DNA of 64,000 bases from Nymphaea colorata (GCF_008831285.2 NC_045143.1:8813503-8877502); one strand, 5' to 3'. Positions 1 through 12,512 are shown, counted from the first letter of the stretch. The notes: generated by a model from the sequence alone, not told the origin. Program-made: numbers and translations.

Positions 1-752
<752 letters not shown>

Positions 753-1160
753 CGTGTAGGCAAATAACATGTCACCACTCAACTTTTGAGAGAAACAATC
801 GCTTAGTTGCTAAAGGGAAGCATTGGTTTTTTATATAAAAATTTAAAATGGTAAAAAATACCTATTACAAAAACTACTCTTCCCATGGTTGGAAAAGATA
901 TTTTACAAGAAATCATGGGTTGTTTGCGTTGTTTTATACCAACCGGCCCGATTTGGGATATTGCAAAATGTTGTTTTTTCTCCGAAATGGCGTTTTTGGA
1001 ATGTCTAATAACATGCCCCTTCTCCTGTGTTATTCACAAAAGCCGGTTTTAGAAAATGTTTGAAAGTCATTTTTTCATAAAACCAGTTTTCACAAAACAT
1101 TTGTTTTCTCGGTGTCATCCAAACACAGCCTGTATTTTCATGTAATTTAGTAGATGGCTC
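753..1160. other. No gene seen
   Basis: AT-rich DNA without a supportable coding region. It contains GTGTCATCCAAACACAGC near 1111, a phrase typical of the ends of plant MITEs, but I could not pair it with a second end. Confidence 0.5.
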
Positions 1161-1168
1161 CTTGGGAG

Positions 1169-1588
1169 TAGGGATGTCAACGGATACGGATCATATTCGG
1201 ATCTGATATATCTTTTAATTATATCAACTTTTTTTGGATATTCACATACTTGGATTCGAATTTGAATAAAGAAAAGTCATATCCAGATCCAAAATCTGAT
1301 TTTACAATTCAAATCTGATTTTTATATTTATATATGAATCCAAATTTGAACCGGATTTTGCCACATTTTCAAAATTTAATAGCATTAGATACATGATATC
1401 TGTTTAAAAATGAATCTGATCCGAATCTGATCGGATATTTATGTATATCCGAATTTGATTGGATGCCATTTATTAATTCTGAATCCGATCCAATTTCTTA
1501 ATCGGATATTAAAATTTTTTTCATATCCAATTTTTTCAGATCAGTTCGATCAGATATCCAATTCGAATAGAATATATTGGCATCCCTA
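1169..1588. mobile_element. hAT-type MITE, copy 1
   Basis: A 420-bp non-autonomous element. It starts TAGGGATGTCAA and ends TTGGCATCCCTA, an inverted terminal repeat of about 12 bp with one mismatch. Flanks are CTTGGGAG (1161-1168) and CTTGAAAG (1589-1596), an 8-bp target duplication with two differences, as expected for hAT. The interior is rich in repeated GGATCCGAAT-like words. A second copy lies at 42388-42819. Confidence 0.8.
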
Positions 1589-1596
1589 CTTGAAAG

Positions 1597-3125
1597 AGTT
1601 TCTTTTAAAAATTGAGTTTTTATTCATTAGCTTCTAAAAATCGAGTCATGATTTATTATTTGCCCAGACCTTGGGCGTTTTATTGTAATTTTCTTGGACC
1701 TCCTACATATAGTTATCTAGATATAGCCACCCACAGACTTCATTTGTTCTTCATTCTCTCCTTCCCGAAAGTTGCCTCATAGCCTTTAATGTGTATGTGC
1801 CTTCTTCAATAAAAGTCGAACTAAATAGTTGTCTTCTTTTATCATTTGAAAGCAATTAATTCTCATCTCCTGATATCGACACATTAGACGTAGAACTAGG
1901 GGCGGAAGCAAGTGGGGTTTCTGTGGGGGCGTATGCCCACCCTTGAAACTTGGGCGAACTTCGATCTCATTATATTGCTTAGCCCCACGATCTAGGTGGT
2001 CAATTGAAAATTTATTAACCATATATTTAGTGCCTCATGAAAACAAATTTCCGCATGGAACTTAATCTGGCAAATGACAAGTACATGCATGCTTGTACTA
2101 GTAACAATTGCCTGGGCATCAGACTCGCCCAGCCCCGCCCAACCATTTAAACCGGAGCTCAAGCTCGGCCTGATTAAATTAAAAGACATTTTATTGAGCT
2201 CACCCGAGCGTGCTTATTGGGCCCAACCGGGCAGGCCCGATAAGGAATCAGGTCGGATTGAGTACCGGGTGCCCGAGTCGGATTTAGTTCCGTCACTGAC
2301 AAAAAAGAGCTTAGAGAATCCTATGGATTCGGACCTTTTTTTTTTTTTTCATGAAGCCCGGATCTAGATCGCACTTGAGCTGCCGATCAATGAAGATGGC
2401 ACGTCAATCAGCACACATGGTGATGTGTGTGCATGCACATGCCCATGCATATTATTTATTTATGGTAAAGGAGTATATAAAGTACGTAGCATGAGCTCTA
2501 TGAATTAATTTTGGATGATTTAATATGCCAAAACAACTTTTTAACTAAAACAAATGACAAGTATATGTTATTTTTATTTTTAAAAAATGTCATTGCAATT
2601 GATACGGTGTAAAATATCAATTCATTAATCAAACTAATCACTTAATCTCAACTAGAAAGCATGTTGCTGGCTAATTAATTCCTTATTTTCAAGCTGAAAG
2701 GTGTTTTGGGTGACACTTCAAAATCACCAGGTCTCTAAGAAAAAGCAACAAGCTGAAATCTCCTGGCCCGTGTACAAAAAGAACCTCTCCCTCTCTCTCT
2801 CTCTCTCCGTAATTTGTGAAAATCTTTAGGGGCCCTTTGATGGTATGAAAATATATTCTTGAAAATATAGGAAATAAAAAAATAAAATGAAAAAAATCTT
2901 TTGGATTCCAATTTTGGTGTGTGTCTGATGACTCAGAAATATATTTTCAATTCTATATTTCTGAGTTTGATGGTACAAAAATATATTTTCAGATTTTCAG
3001 AAAATTAATTCTTAGTACTCTTAATGCCTTTTTAACAAAAAAAATCTTTTCTGTCTCCATTTTTCTAAACCTTGAACACATATGTTTTTCTGTAATTTAT
3101 TATCCTTCTTCTTGATTGGTAATTT
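1597..3125. other. Repeat-rich stretch without gene
   Basis: Holds a fragment starting AGGGGCGGAAGC near 1899, a GC-rich patch at about 2110-2290 with repeated GGCCCG/CGGGCC words (a fragment of a common dispersed plant element), a CT tract near 2790, and a short internal repeat of TTTGATGGTA-A-AAATATATT near 2836 and 2968. No open frame here looks like a protein. Confidence 0.5.

Positions 3126-3184
<59 letters not shown>
3126..3184. repeat. (CT)n(AT)n compound microsatellite
   Basis: About 25 bp of CT repeat passes directly into about 34 bp of AT repeat. The same arrangement recurs at 4180-4249. Confidence 0.95.
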
Positions 3185-3188
<4 letters not shown>

Positions 3189-3359
3189 CCAGGATTAGTT
3201 TGAAAAAGCAGCAAAATTTGTCAACATTCCTTCTTGTCGTGGGTGAGAGTCTTTGAAAAAGGAGGGGCGCATTTGTCGTTTGCAAAGCTGTTTTTCAAAG
3301 CCACTCTTGTTTAGTCATTGGAGAATTGATTTCCCTTTTATAATCATTAATCATATTTA

Positions 3360-3613
3360 CTTTTTATCTGTAGATTTGAATGTGAATCTGAATTCAAAAA
3401 TCTGAACCCGATTTTCAGATTAACATCTAAATCTGAATGCGACTTTTACCAAACTGCATTACAATATTCTAAGAAATGTTTGTCCAAATTTATGGCATTA
3501 TCCCAATCAGATTAGATGTCATTTTTTAGATTCAAATCCGATCTAATTTTGCAATCAAATGTCATTTATTTTTTCATATCCAACTTTTTTGAAAGGATTT
3601 ATTGAATCCCTAA
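3360..3613. mobile_element. Truncated relative of the 1169-1588 MITE
   Basis: The stretch has the same alternating GAATCTGAATTC / CAAATCCGATC wording and ends TTGAATCCCTA, close to the right terminal repeat TTGGCATCCCTA of copy 1. No matching left end is visible, so it is taken as a decayed copy. Confidence 0.5.
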
Positions 3614-3782
3614 CTATCTTAATTCCAATCAATTTTAAGAAAAAATCACTTGTTTTATATAAAAAATTTTAAAAATAATATTTCGGCCCTAATCAAAATT
3701 TAGAAATTAACGAAGGTCGTTCGTAGACTGAACTTTTCAACAATTTGGACTTATCCTTTCTTGTCGAAGAAGAGTTTCTTGC

Positions 3783-3976
3783 AGTGAGGGGCAGAGCCAA
3801 GGTATGGCCGGCATAGGCACTGGCCCCACTCAATTTTGTTTTTAAATTTACATGTAAATTTTAAAAAATTCCACTTGTTCAATATAAAATTTTAAAAAAT
3901 AATATCTAAACTTTAGTCAAAATTTAGAAACTTTTAAGTTGGCCCACCTCATAAAAAATTTCTGGCTCCTCTACTT
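3783..3976. repeat. Dispersed GGGGCGGAGCC-type element
   Basis: Begins GAGGGGCAGAGCCAAGG and ends CTGGCTCCTCTAC, an imperfect inverted terminal repeat. Related starts occur near 1899, 5762, 6188 and 7062. Confidence 0.55.
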
Positions 3977-4179
3977 TTAATGAATCAAAAAATTAATGTT
4001 TATATATAAAGTGAAAGGGGCTGGTAAAGGCCATGGCTCTTCCATTCTAGAAACTAAAGTTTTTTTCTATTATTTTTTTTTTAAATTAATTTGGTTCTAA
4101 TAAAACTTTTGAAAAATATGGGTTAGCCCCAATGAAAACTTTATTTAAATGTAGTAGAACTGTGTGGCCCCCATAAAGA

Positions 4180-4249
<70 letters not shown>
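4180..4249. repeat. (CT)n(AT)n compound microsatellite
   Basis: A CT tract of about 24 bp is followed by about 46 bp of AT repeat, the same layout as at 3126. Confidence 0.95.
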
Positions 4250-4252
<3 letters not shown>

Positions 4253-4623
4253 TTGACCAGCTTCAATATGACACTTTTGCGTTGATAAAATTTTTGGACA
4301 ATTTGAAACCTTACAATAAAATGCAGCCAAGAATTGGAAGTAGTTTATTTAAAAGTAGTTGAGGCGCCAACCCCACGTTAAGTGGAGGAGAAATGCGGAC
4401 GATCTTTATGAGGTGGGTCAACTAAATGCGGCGGAAGAAAGTAAGTCGAGCACTTATTTGCATTAAAGGCAACGATCCCCATCTCCATCAGTTTCAATAA
4501 ATTTGAATTTGGCAAGCTTCCCTATCAAAGCAGCCGGTGGCCAAACTTCTTCTCTCTTTGTCTCTGGTCCACAACAAAATGAACTATTCATTTGGACTAA
4601 AGCAAATTGCCGCTAACTCACTA

Positions 4624-4708
4624 GATCCCATCAAAACTCGGAAGTTAAGCATGTCCAAGTAGCACTGGGATGAGTGACCTCTTGGGAAGTCCTCATGTTG
4701 CATCCCTT
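4624..4708 (+). pseudogene. 5S rRNA-derived sequence, degenerate
   Basis: The stretch matches the 3' two thirds of plant 5S rRNA: GATCCCATCA-AACTC, then AGTTAAGC (box A region), GGATGAGTGACC (intermediate element; GGATGGGTGACC in the usual gene), CTTGGGAAGTCCTC and TGTTGCATCCC, followed at once by a T run like a Pol III terminator. Against canonical 5S it has several substitutions and lacks about 7-8 bases after box A. The 5' third is only faintly present (ACTAAAGCA near 4597), apparently with extra bases between. It is a single isolated copy, so a pseudogene or a 5S-headed SINE is more likely than a working gene. Confidence 0.85.
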
Positions 4709-4895
4709 TTTTGCTCGGCTCCGCTTTCCCTTCCCTTCTTTTGTCCCCCTCACACGCACGAACCAGCGCGGCGTCCTCATCGCACTCCTCGGCTTGGCCA
4801 CCACGTGGGCTGCCGCCCGCAACGAAGGAGGTCGAGGCGAGCGCCCGCGCAGCGCAGCATGCTCCCATCGCCGACGCAAGAAACACAATGTTTAT
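4709..4895. other. GC-rich patch 3' of the 5S copy
   Basis: A sharp GC-rich island in AT-rich surroundings, directly after the T run of the 5S-like sequence. Short open frames exist on both strands but none resembles a known protein. It could be 5S spacer, the body of a SINE, or a captured fragment. I cannot tell which. Confidence 0.4.
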
Positions 4896-6185
4896 GACAA
4901 TCAAACTGACAATCAAACTTTTATAGGCATGGCAGCCAAACCAGTGTCAAAACTTATTTGGCTAATCGGCCATTTCATAGCTTTAAATGGGCGGTGCTTC
5001 AGATTTTTTCTTTATTTATGCTGTTGTGAAAGAGAGCGATTAGAAATAAGTGAGGGAATCAAAGAGAGAAAGTAATAAGGGAGAGAGAGAACCGTAATAT
5101 TGAATACTTTTTAAGATATTTTATGAATCTGCCTTAATATCTGGCCGTATTTATGAAATAATTACATATTGTTCTATTTGTTACTCTTAAGTTTGGTAAT
5201 TTGCAAGCCCAAAAGTTTTAAAAATGTTGAGATGGTCGATTTGTTTAAATTTTAAACTAATGATCTCTTAAAACACGTCTTTTAATGCAGAGCCTCAGAT
5301 CTAAGATTGGAAGTGCAACCTTTTAGTTGGAGGAGGAGAACCTGACAGAATTGTGGGGAGTTTTGCAAATCTCATATGTTCAAAATGAGGTTTGAAACTT
5401 ATTTAAGAGAAAGCTTTTGAGATTTAGGGTTTTCAGATCTTTGATTTGAAATTTTGTCAAGTGTTGGTATAAATTAACAAAGGACTGTGTGTTATGGACT
5501 TGAGATGACCAAAATGCCCTTCATGTTTAAATGAAAAACCTCCTTCTATGAGGGCAAACATGGAATGAGCAAAAATTGCTTTTGTAAAATTATCTAAATG
5601 CCTCCTCCTGCTAAAAAGTGGGAGCCCTATTTTCCCATGTTAGCAGCATGACACCGAAATCAGACTTCCAATATGTTGCCATCATAATATCAAACCCAAT
5701 TCTCGGTGTATTGTTCCAATTTTATCGGATGTCTTTCTTTGCGCTTGGGGCAATGACACCAGGGGCGGAGCCAGGATTTTTTCTCTGGGCAATGACGCGG
5801 CTAGTGAGGTAATCAGATGTAGATTTTCATATCAAAGAACATTCTTGGATCTACTTCCAATGTGGGCCAATCGTCGAACTGGAATAAATCCTAAGTTCTG
5901 GTTGAGGGTATCTCAGTCATTTACTAATCAAAGATAGAAAAACTTCTAAATTGTTTCCAAACCTTGGCCATCCCCTCCATACAAGACAAGTAGCAAGTTT
6001 TGGGCAGAAAATGACCAGAAAGTCTTTGTTCTATAAAAAGGAAAATCTATAAGAAGGAAAAAAAACCAAGAAGTAATTTTTTTTAATATAATGCAGAACA
6101 TATCCATTTCTTTCTGGCCGAAATATGACATTGAACATTTGCATGAACATGTGCATGGGCCTCAAACAAGCAACACCTACTTAGT
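4896..6185. other. No gene seen
   Basis: Low-complexity AT-rich DNA with a fragment of the GGGGCGGAGCC family at 5761-5810. No supportable coding region. Confidence 0.5.
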
Positions 6186-6388
6186 ACAGGGGCGGAGCTA
6201 AGAATTTTTTGTTAGATATTTAATCTATATTTTTGAAATTTTGAATTTTGACATGGGCACAAGTATAATTTTTCAAATTTTTTATATAGGTTAAATAATT
6301 TTTTTTGAAAAGTACATGTACTTTTTCTTTTTTTGAGAAATTTGAGGGGATATCGCCCCTGCTGGCCCCCTCGCTCCACCTCTACTCT
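6186..6388. mobile_element. GGGGCGGAGC-type short element
   Basis: Starts ACAGGGGCGGAGCTAAG and ends CGCTCCACCTCTA, an imperfect inverted repeat around about 200 bp of AT-rich DNA, as in a MITE. I found no convincing target duplication. Confidence 0.55.
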
Positions 6389-7057
6389 AGAGGAAACCCA
6401 TCGTCTGGTTAAAGGCCGAAGCTCCTACCCAGCTTCCAATCCCCTTAGGGGTTGTTTGGCAACAAAAACATTTGGTGAGTACCCCATGAATTTACCCCAA
6501 AGATTAGGGTAGGTTGATCAATCATTGGTATTATTGCTACCAAACTACACCTTACCTTCAGGTACAGGGCCTGCTTTTGGTTAGGGTGCTGCCCGACCGC
6601 ACATCAAATTATGTGTTGGTGGACTCCTTTTGCAATAAAGAGGGTTGACCCGAATGGAGGCTGGTTGCCAGGCCCCATCCCATATATTGCATCCACCCCA
6701 TGGGGAACATGTGAGATCATTATTGTTTCCATGAACTTGGCTCATTCTGGTTTTGTGGCTGAAGTTGTAGAATGGACTTGATGAAGTACTAGTTTGGAGT
6801 TGGGTAGCAGTTGTCAAAGCTGTGGTAGACTTTGCCCTCAAATATTTCTTTTCCTTTTTGGTGTTTTGCTTGGAAAATTCCAAGTGTTATTATGAACGAT
6901 AGTCTATTGGATTGCCTTAGAGACATACATGATGCTTTGTTCTGTACCAAATGTGTGATGGTAAAAGTTTTAGGTGTTGGACTAAGGGTGCCAGCGACGA
7001 ACATCATCTACGGTTTAAGTCTTTTTAGTGTTCGGACCAATTGCTTTGTTGACTTAT
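6389..7057. other. No gene seen
   Basis: Includes GGGGTTGTTTGGCAACAAAAAC at 6448, a typical plant MITE end phrase. Open frames on both strands at 6581-7077 overlap each other and match nothing I know. Confidence 0.4.
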
Positions 7058-7237
7058 ATACAGGGGAGGAGCCATAACCTTTTTTGAGGGGCGGGCCAAA
7101 CAACGCAACCTTGGATTCGGGTAGAACCAAACTGAACTTGAATCTAAAAAAATATAATGCACAAATATTTTTTTTTTTTTGAATTAGATGGAGTGGGGCC
7201 ATGGCCTAGGTGCCCCTCTTCCCTCCGCCCTTGCTTA
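7058..7237. mobile_element. Second GGGGCGGAGC-type short element
   Basis: Starts ACAGGGGAGGAGCCATAA and ends CCCTCCGCCCTTGC, again an imperfect inverted repeat of the family at 6186. Confidence 0.55.
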
Positions 7238-9736
7238 TATATGTGTGACTCTGTTTAACTTGTAAGGAAACTTTGAGACTAAGCAGTTTCTAGGCAAACC
7301 TTGATATGAAGTGGCTTAGATCTTAATGTATGTGTTAGGGCTAATAGTTAAGATGAACCTAATGTAGTGCGCTATTTTGAGAAGTTTAGTCTTATATATC
7401 AAATTGAGAGGATTTTGGGAGACTCATATAGAGGATTGAAAGTGGTTAGTTGTATTGGTTTCTAACATGTTTCAAATTGTAACCCAAACTACTAGGGGAC
7501 GCATTGGGGTCCATCGAGCCAAGGGCCTAGACCAATGTGGAAGCGGGTTGTCAGAAAAGGGCAAAATAAAGGGGGAAAAGTTCTCCGAACGTATCAAAAT
7601 TTAATAACATGACAGATCATCTTTAATAAAAAATCATGATCCAAGGTACGACCTTAAGTTAGGTGCACATTCTGCTAATGCCATATGTACCATTAGATTG
7701 TGGGCGAGAGTTCTGCATGCGTAGAAAAATACACTGGCCACACTTATTTATGTTGAACCCTTTGGTAAGAGTGCAAAAAGCATGGAATGAGGAAATCTGA
7801 TAGAGCACACAAGCCCTCTAAAATATTTGCTTCACAGTATTTTATGTTGTTGGCAAGAAGAGAAAGTGCTAGTGCACTTTGGATGAAGACACGTATGAGG
7901 AAGTTCCTTTGGAAACTTAGAGGACGATAGGCTCCTCACCTTTATTGCAGAATAGATAAGCTGGGGGCTGGTAGGTGGTCAGAGTCTCTTTTGATTTTTC
8001 TCGTTATGTTTCAAAAGGAGGGACACTGATATGCAAGTTGAAGCATAATAGATGCTATGCTCGAGATACTAGAAGCAGGTCTGGTACACTGAGGAGACGA
8101 GAGGAAGAGTGGAGGCTTTGGTTCTCTGTTGTATGGTAGAATGAAATACTCATCTTGCTCACCTGAAGCAAATCAACAACAACCCCTACATGCTAAACCA
8201 ATCCAAAACCATGCTGCCCATCTACTTTCTTATAGTCCAACTTTCGTCCCAACATTTCAATGATTTATTTGCACCCTCTTATCCACTTTGGATCCCCGTC
8301 TAGCAAATTTTCAAAACATTCTTAGTCATTGTGTTTTGTGTGAGCAAAAAAAGGATCTCATTGTTCAAGTGAGAGCTGAACCTCTCATGCTCTCATCCTC
8401 CTATGTTTAGGGTCCAGGTTGCATTGGTGCGTCAAAGAAGCACTTGTGTTGTATGTCCACTAGTGCTTCGTTGTGTCCCCATTTACGGCACAAGGGACGC
8501 AATTTAAACCAGCAGCCAACCGCCAGCCGCTTACCAGTTAGTGCGCCAACACCTCTTGGGGCTCCTAGTCGCCTTTTATTATTAAAAAATGACAACCAAA
8601 GGGAACAAAGTCTAGGCCCCACCCTTCCAACCACATCTCAGCCTCATCACTCCCCACTTCACTTAACCTTTGCTCAGAATACCATCTCTTACCATTCTGC
8701 ATTCCAAAGTTGCAACCATGATAGGTGCCATTACCCCTCTTCAAATTCCCAAAAAAAGAAATGTAATTAGAAAAAAAAATTCATTTAACCTATACAAAGA
8801 TTTTGTAAAATTATATTTTGGCCCTTACCAACATTTTGAAATTATAATTTGGGGCTCCTAATAAAAGATTTCTAATCTGAGACCTCCCAAACCTTCTCAC
8901 CACCCAACTCGAAACTCCTATAGCAAGAAAATCAGAAACATGAGAATATACTTGATTGTGCATGAAATGTGCAATGGTCTAATCAAAGTGAACATTTTAT
9001 TTTTTTTTTACTTAGTTTCTTAGATTCAATTCATAGATATGATCTACAAAGTTGATAGGTTTAGTTAATATTAGACTTATTTTTCTTTTGACCATCCATC
9101 TTAATAATTTCACAATAGATGGTTGAAAGAAAAACAAGAAATCACACTTTTGTTATTCCTAGTAACTCGGCTATTTTCCCCAACTGCTTGAATGTTTTAA
9201 CTTATTAATTATTTTATTTTCATAATATTTCACAAATATTCTTTGTTTTCTTCATTTTGGAATCCATTGCCACCGGATTCAATGAGCACAATTCGATTTA
9301 GGACACAATTTTAGTAGACGGTAAGAATCATCAAGAATCATGAATTAAGAACAAAACGAAACAGAGAGAGATTTGAATTCATGATGGGATATAATAATTT
9401 TAGGCCCGCGCTAAAGTTTAATTAGAAAAAAGCATAAGTTTTATGCAGTTGAAAATGCAGTGCGTTTTCCCATGGTGCATCAGGTAATTTTCCATGTGAT
9501 TTATTTCTAAGAACCGCGAATAAATTCAAGAGAAAATAATTACATCCAGCGGTCGCTGAACAACATAAATCTGCACAGACACCGCTCTCCGCCATATTTA
9601 CAGAAAACCTCCCAAACCAAAATTGAGAATTTAAAAAAAAAAAGCTACATTAATTTGAGATCCGTCCGCGAGGAGCAACTTGTGCCCGAAATCCTTAATA
9701 CCGAAACTGCCCCTCGACACCAAATAGTGGAGTAGT
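7238..9736. other. No gene seen
   Basis: Unique-looking AT-rich DNA. A less AT-rich part at about 8400-8640 carries overlapping open frames on both strands, none recognisable. The last few hundred bases would be downstream of the SAUR gene. Confidence 0.4.
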
Positions 9737-10177
9737 TCAGGAGGAGGCGCTGCCGACTGCGGCGAGGCGGAGGAGGAGATTCTCGAGGTCGACGCCGGCA
9801 GCGACGGCGACTCCGTCCGTCCGGCGGAGTATGTCGAGGATGGTTCGGAATATTCCGGCCGGGCAGGGGATTCGGAGGACGCCTTTCTGGTCGTAGCCGT
9901 ACTCCTGGGCCGAGAGGCGGAGTAGCTCGGCGAAGAGCGGGTGGTTGAGCGACTCAGCGCTCACCACGAACCTCTCCATCTCCTCGCCAACGCACACGGG
10001 GAGGTGGCCCTCCGGCACCACTTCACAGCCACCCTCGTCCCCTTCTCCTCCGCAGGAGGAGGAGGAGGAGCTCCTCCGACCATTTCGTTCGGGAGCGGCC
10101 GATTCGGAGCGCAGGAGGACGTAGCTCGCCGACGGCGAGTCGGCCAGCTTCGACAGCTTCCGCAGGAGCTGCTTCAT
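9737..10177 (-). CDS. SAUR family auxin-responsive protein
   Basis: Single-exon gene for a 146-residue protein. Residues about 52-107 form the SAUR domain: VPEGHLPVCVGEE, RFVVSAESLNHPLF, LLRLSAQEYGYDQKG and LRIPC are the family landmarks. The N-terminus is basic (MKQLLRKLSKLAD) and is followed by a Ser-rich, Gly/Glu-rich linker of about 25 residues. SAUR proteins are short-lived, auxin-induced regulators. Known members inhibit PP2C.D phosphatases and so favour plasma-membrane proton pump activity and cell expansion; this is family knowledge, not shown here. The coding part is GC-rich and intronless like most SAUR genes, in contrast to the surrounding DNA. ATG at 10177 is the first start in frame, and the reading frame closes with TGA at 9737. 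Which SAUR subclass it belongs to was not determined. Confidence 0.93.
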   Translation of the reverse strand: MKQLLRKLSKLADSPSASYVLLRSESAAPERNGRRSSSSSSCGGEGDEGGCEVVPEGHLPVCVGEEMERFVVSAESLNHPLFAELLRLSAQEYGYDQKGVLRIPCPAGIFRTILDILRRTDGVAVAAGVDLENLLLRLAAVGSASS

Positions 10178-10310
10178 CTTCTTCCTCTACTCCTCAGGCG
10201 CAGAAAGAGAGAGTGAACAAGAGCGAGAAAGCAAGGAGGGGGGAGAGCGAGCGCACGCACGCAGAGCAGGGGACGACTGAGTACGGGAGGTAGATATAGA
10301 CGGTCGCATT
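10178..10310 (-). promoter_or_regulatory. 5' leader and core promoter of SAUR gene
   Basis: Read on the minus strand, a TATA-like CTATATCT lies about 110-120 bp before the ATG, followed by a pyrimidine-rich CT leader typical of plant 5' UTRs. I did not see a clear TGTCTC auxin response element in this short interval. Assignment is by position and motif only. Confidence 0.4.
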
Positions 10311-10416
10311 ATAATACTACTCACGTTTACCCCTTAAATTACGATGGCACCACTAAAGTGTTTTATTAACGTCGACGATGGAAAATCCTCTAATTGAAGG
10401 AAGGGGTTAGGTGGTC

Positions 10417-10418
<2 letters not shown>

Positions 10419-10469
<51 letters not shown>
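10419..10469. repeat. (TA)n microsatellite
   Basis: About 50 bp of uninterrupted TA repeat. Confidence 0.95.
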
Positions 10470-10473
<4 letters not shown>

Positions 10474-10752
10474 AAGTAGTAACCTTAAAATCCTTACAAA
10501 CCTTTTTTTTAATGTAAAATCAGTTAAACTTGACATGCTTGTGGAATTTTGTATGCTTTCTAAACCATTTGTATGGTTGGATTTGTGCCTTCAAAGTAAA
10601 GATGGTTGAACGAACCATTGATCCTTAGACAACAAAATTAATAACAACTTGGCCATATATATATAGTCCATGTTAAGGCTATAAGCGTCAACATATATTT
10701 TATTTACATTTCGTCCTCGCTTCTCGTTGCATAAACGGCAGGAGAAATGGAG

Positions 10753-12078
10753 TGGCGAGTCAAAATTCTTGACCAATAAACGAACGGCTATTCTTCTCGC
10801 TACAATTAAGAAAGAGAGTACGAAAGCAGGTACAGAGAGGGTACGATGGCGGCGAAAAATGCTGAGCGCGTGGTCTCTTTCTCTCTCTCTCCCTCCTTCC
10901 GTAGTCCCATTCAGTACAACTGCAACCCCGTGTGGACCGTGACTTTCCTTCCCTCAACATTACCTCACTATTTTCTTTCATTTCTCCTTCTTTAATCGTG
11001 GGTAGCACAGTTGATTAGGTCCAGTGGCGTGTTACAGATATGTTCTTCATTCAAATCTTGAAAGTGCTACTTTTGGCATTGAGAAGTACTGATCATCTTA
11101 ACATTAAGAAGTGTCATTACACAAGTTCTTATCCCTTCCCTTTTTTTTTTATCTTTTTTCTCTCTCATATAACTTTAATTTAAATTTTAAGCTTCAAGGA
11201 AGACTTATAAATAAAAAAATCGAAAAGGTAATGAATTTTTTACATGTAAATAAAATAAATCTTGTGAGCACCAACTACAGTGTATCTCTTTCGCCTTTTC
11301 TCTCTCTCAAATTTTTGTTTATAGCATTCAGAAAATAAAGAAGCGTTTTCTGCTCCCAATAATAGTTTTCATGAACCTCCAAGTGGAGAATGAAACCGCG
11401 TTTGCTAATCCAAAAAATATACGAATTTCCTTCGGTATTTTCTCCTTGTCATTTTCAATAAGGACTTAGTTCTTGTAGCTCCACTTTCATTAGACCCCAC
11501 ATTCATATCAATTTTGAATCTTAAAATAAATAAAGACCAGAAATAGTTGGTAGGTACTCGTTTTTTCTTCAGCATTATTGTGGTTATATATATATATATA
11601 TATATATAAATAAAAGAGAGATTAAAAATTCTTCAACCATCTGAAGGTTTTAGTCTATCACTAGCATTAGCCTCACTATTTGATCCTTTGGGAAAAAAAC
11701 AAAAAGAAGTGTGTGTAAATTGGTATTAAATTATTAAAATATCAATCATTTTCTTCTTCTTCTTATTATTTTAACCATAATCAGACCTTCACGAGTAAGC
11801 TGAGCAACTCCCGATAGATAAGTACTCATTTTTTCTTGAGCATTAAAAGTTAAAAAAAGATTGGCGAGTCAAACTTGTTGAACAGGAAACTTCACAAGCA
11901 AACAACAAATATTAAGAGAGAGAGAGAGACGCGAGTGCGAAGGCAGGTACGGAGACGGTACAATGGCCAAAATGCTAAGTCTGATCTGTCACCTTCTCTC
12001 TCCCTCTTCTCTCTCTCTCACCTCCTGTCTTTCTAAACTCTACCGCCATCATCGTCACCACATTATTTCTTTCTTTTG

Positions 12079-12109
<31 letters not shown>

Positions 12110-12350
12110 CATTTAAAAATAAAAAAAAATTAAGAGAACCATGTGGCTATGTGACTCATGAGGTGTCAAGAGCTTGGTATGAGTGAAATGCCTCAATGGC
12201 TGTAAGAGAAAACAAATTTCTTTTTGTTTTTTTTCTTCTTCTCATTTTTAAAGAGGACTTATTCTTTTAGCTCCTCTTTCATTAGACCCCACACATAAAT
12301 TTTCAATCTTAAAAGATGAAGACCAGAAATTCATGTTTCTTGAGCGTTAT
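10753..12350. repeat. Diverged direct duplication, about 1.1 kb offset
   Basis: Segment A (about 10753-11585) and segment B (about 11862-12350) share the same ordered blocks: GGCGAGTCAAA; GGCAGGTACGGAGACGGTAC / AGCAGGTACAGAGAGGGTAC; a CT-rich stretch; CATTAGACCCCACA; AAAGACCAGAAAT / GAAGACCAGAAAT; and TACTCRTTTTTTCTT. Each has an ATG with a good plant start context (ACGATGGCGG at 10842, ACAATGGCCA at 11960) opening only about 40-50 codons. They look like old copies of a gene 5' end or of a repeat. No function is claimed. Confidence 0.6.
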
Positions 12351-12512
12351 CGCCGTCCTTGCTAAATTTAAGTTTATATATAAAATTGAGTAGTGACTTT
12401 AGCTGTTTACAGTCACAAAGCTTCCTTATGGATTTTACAAGACATTTTTTCTATTGTGGTAGACAGTTGAGAGAAATCAAATGAGAAAAATATGCGAATT
12501 AATATTGTATGA

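Noticed and set aside
4584-5075. Overlapping open frames on both strands in the GC-rich patch
   Set aside because: They overlap the 5S-like sequence, have no family resemblance, and GC-rich DNA lowers stop frequency.
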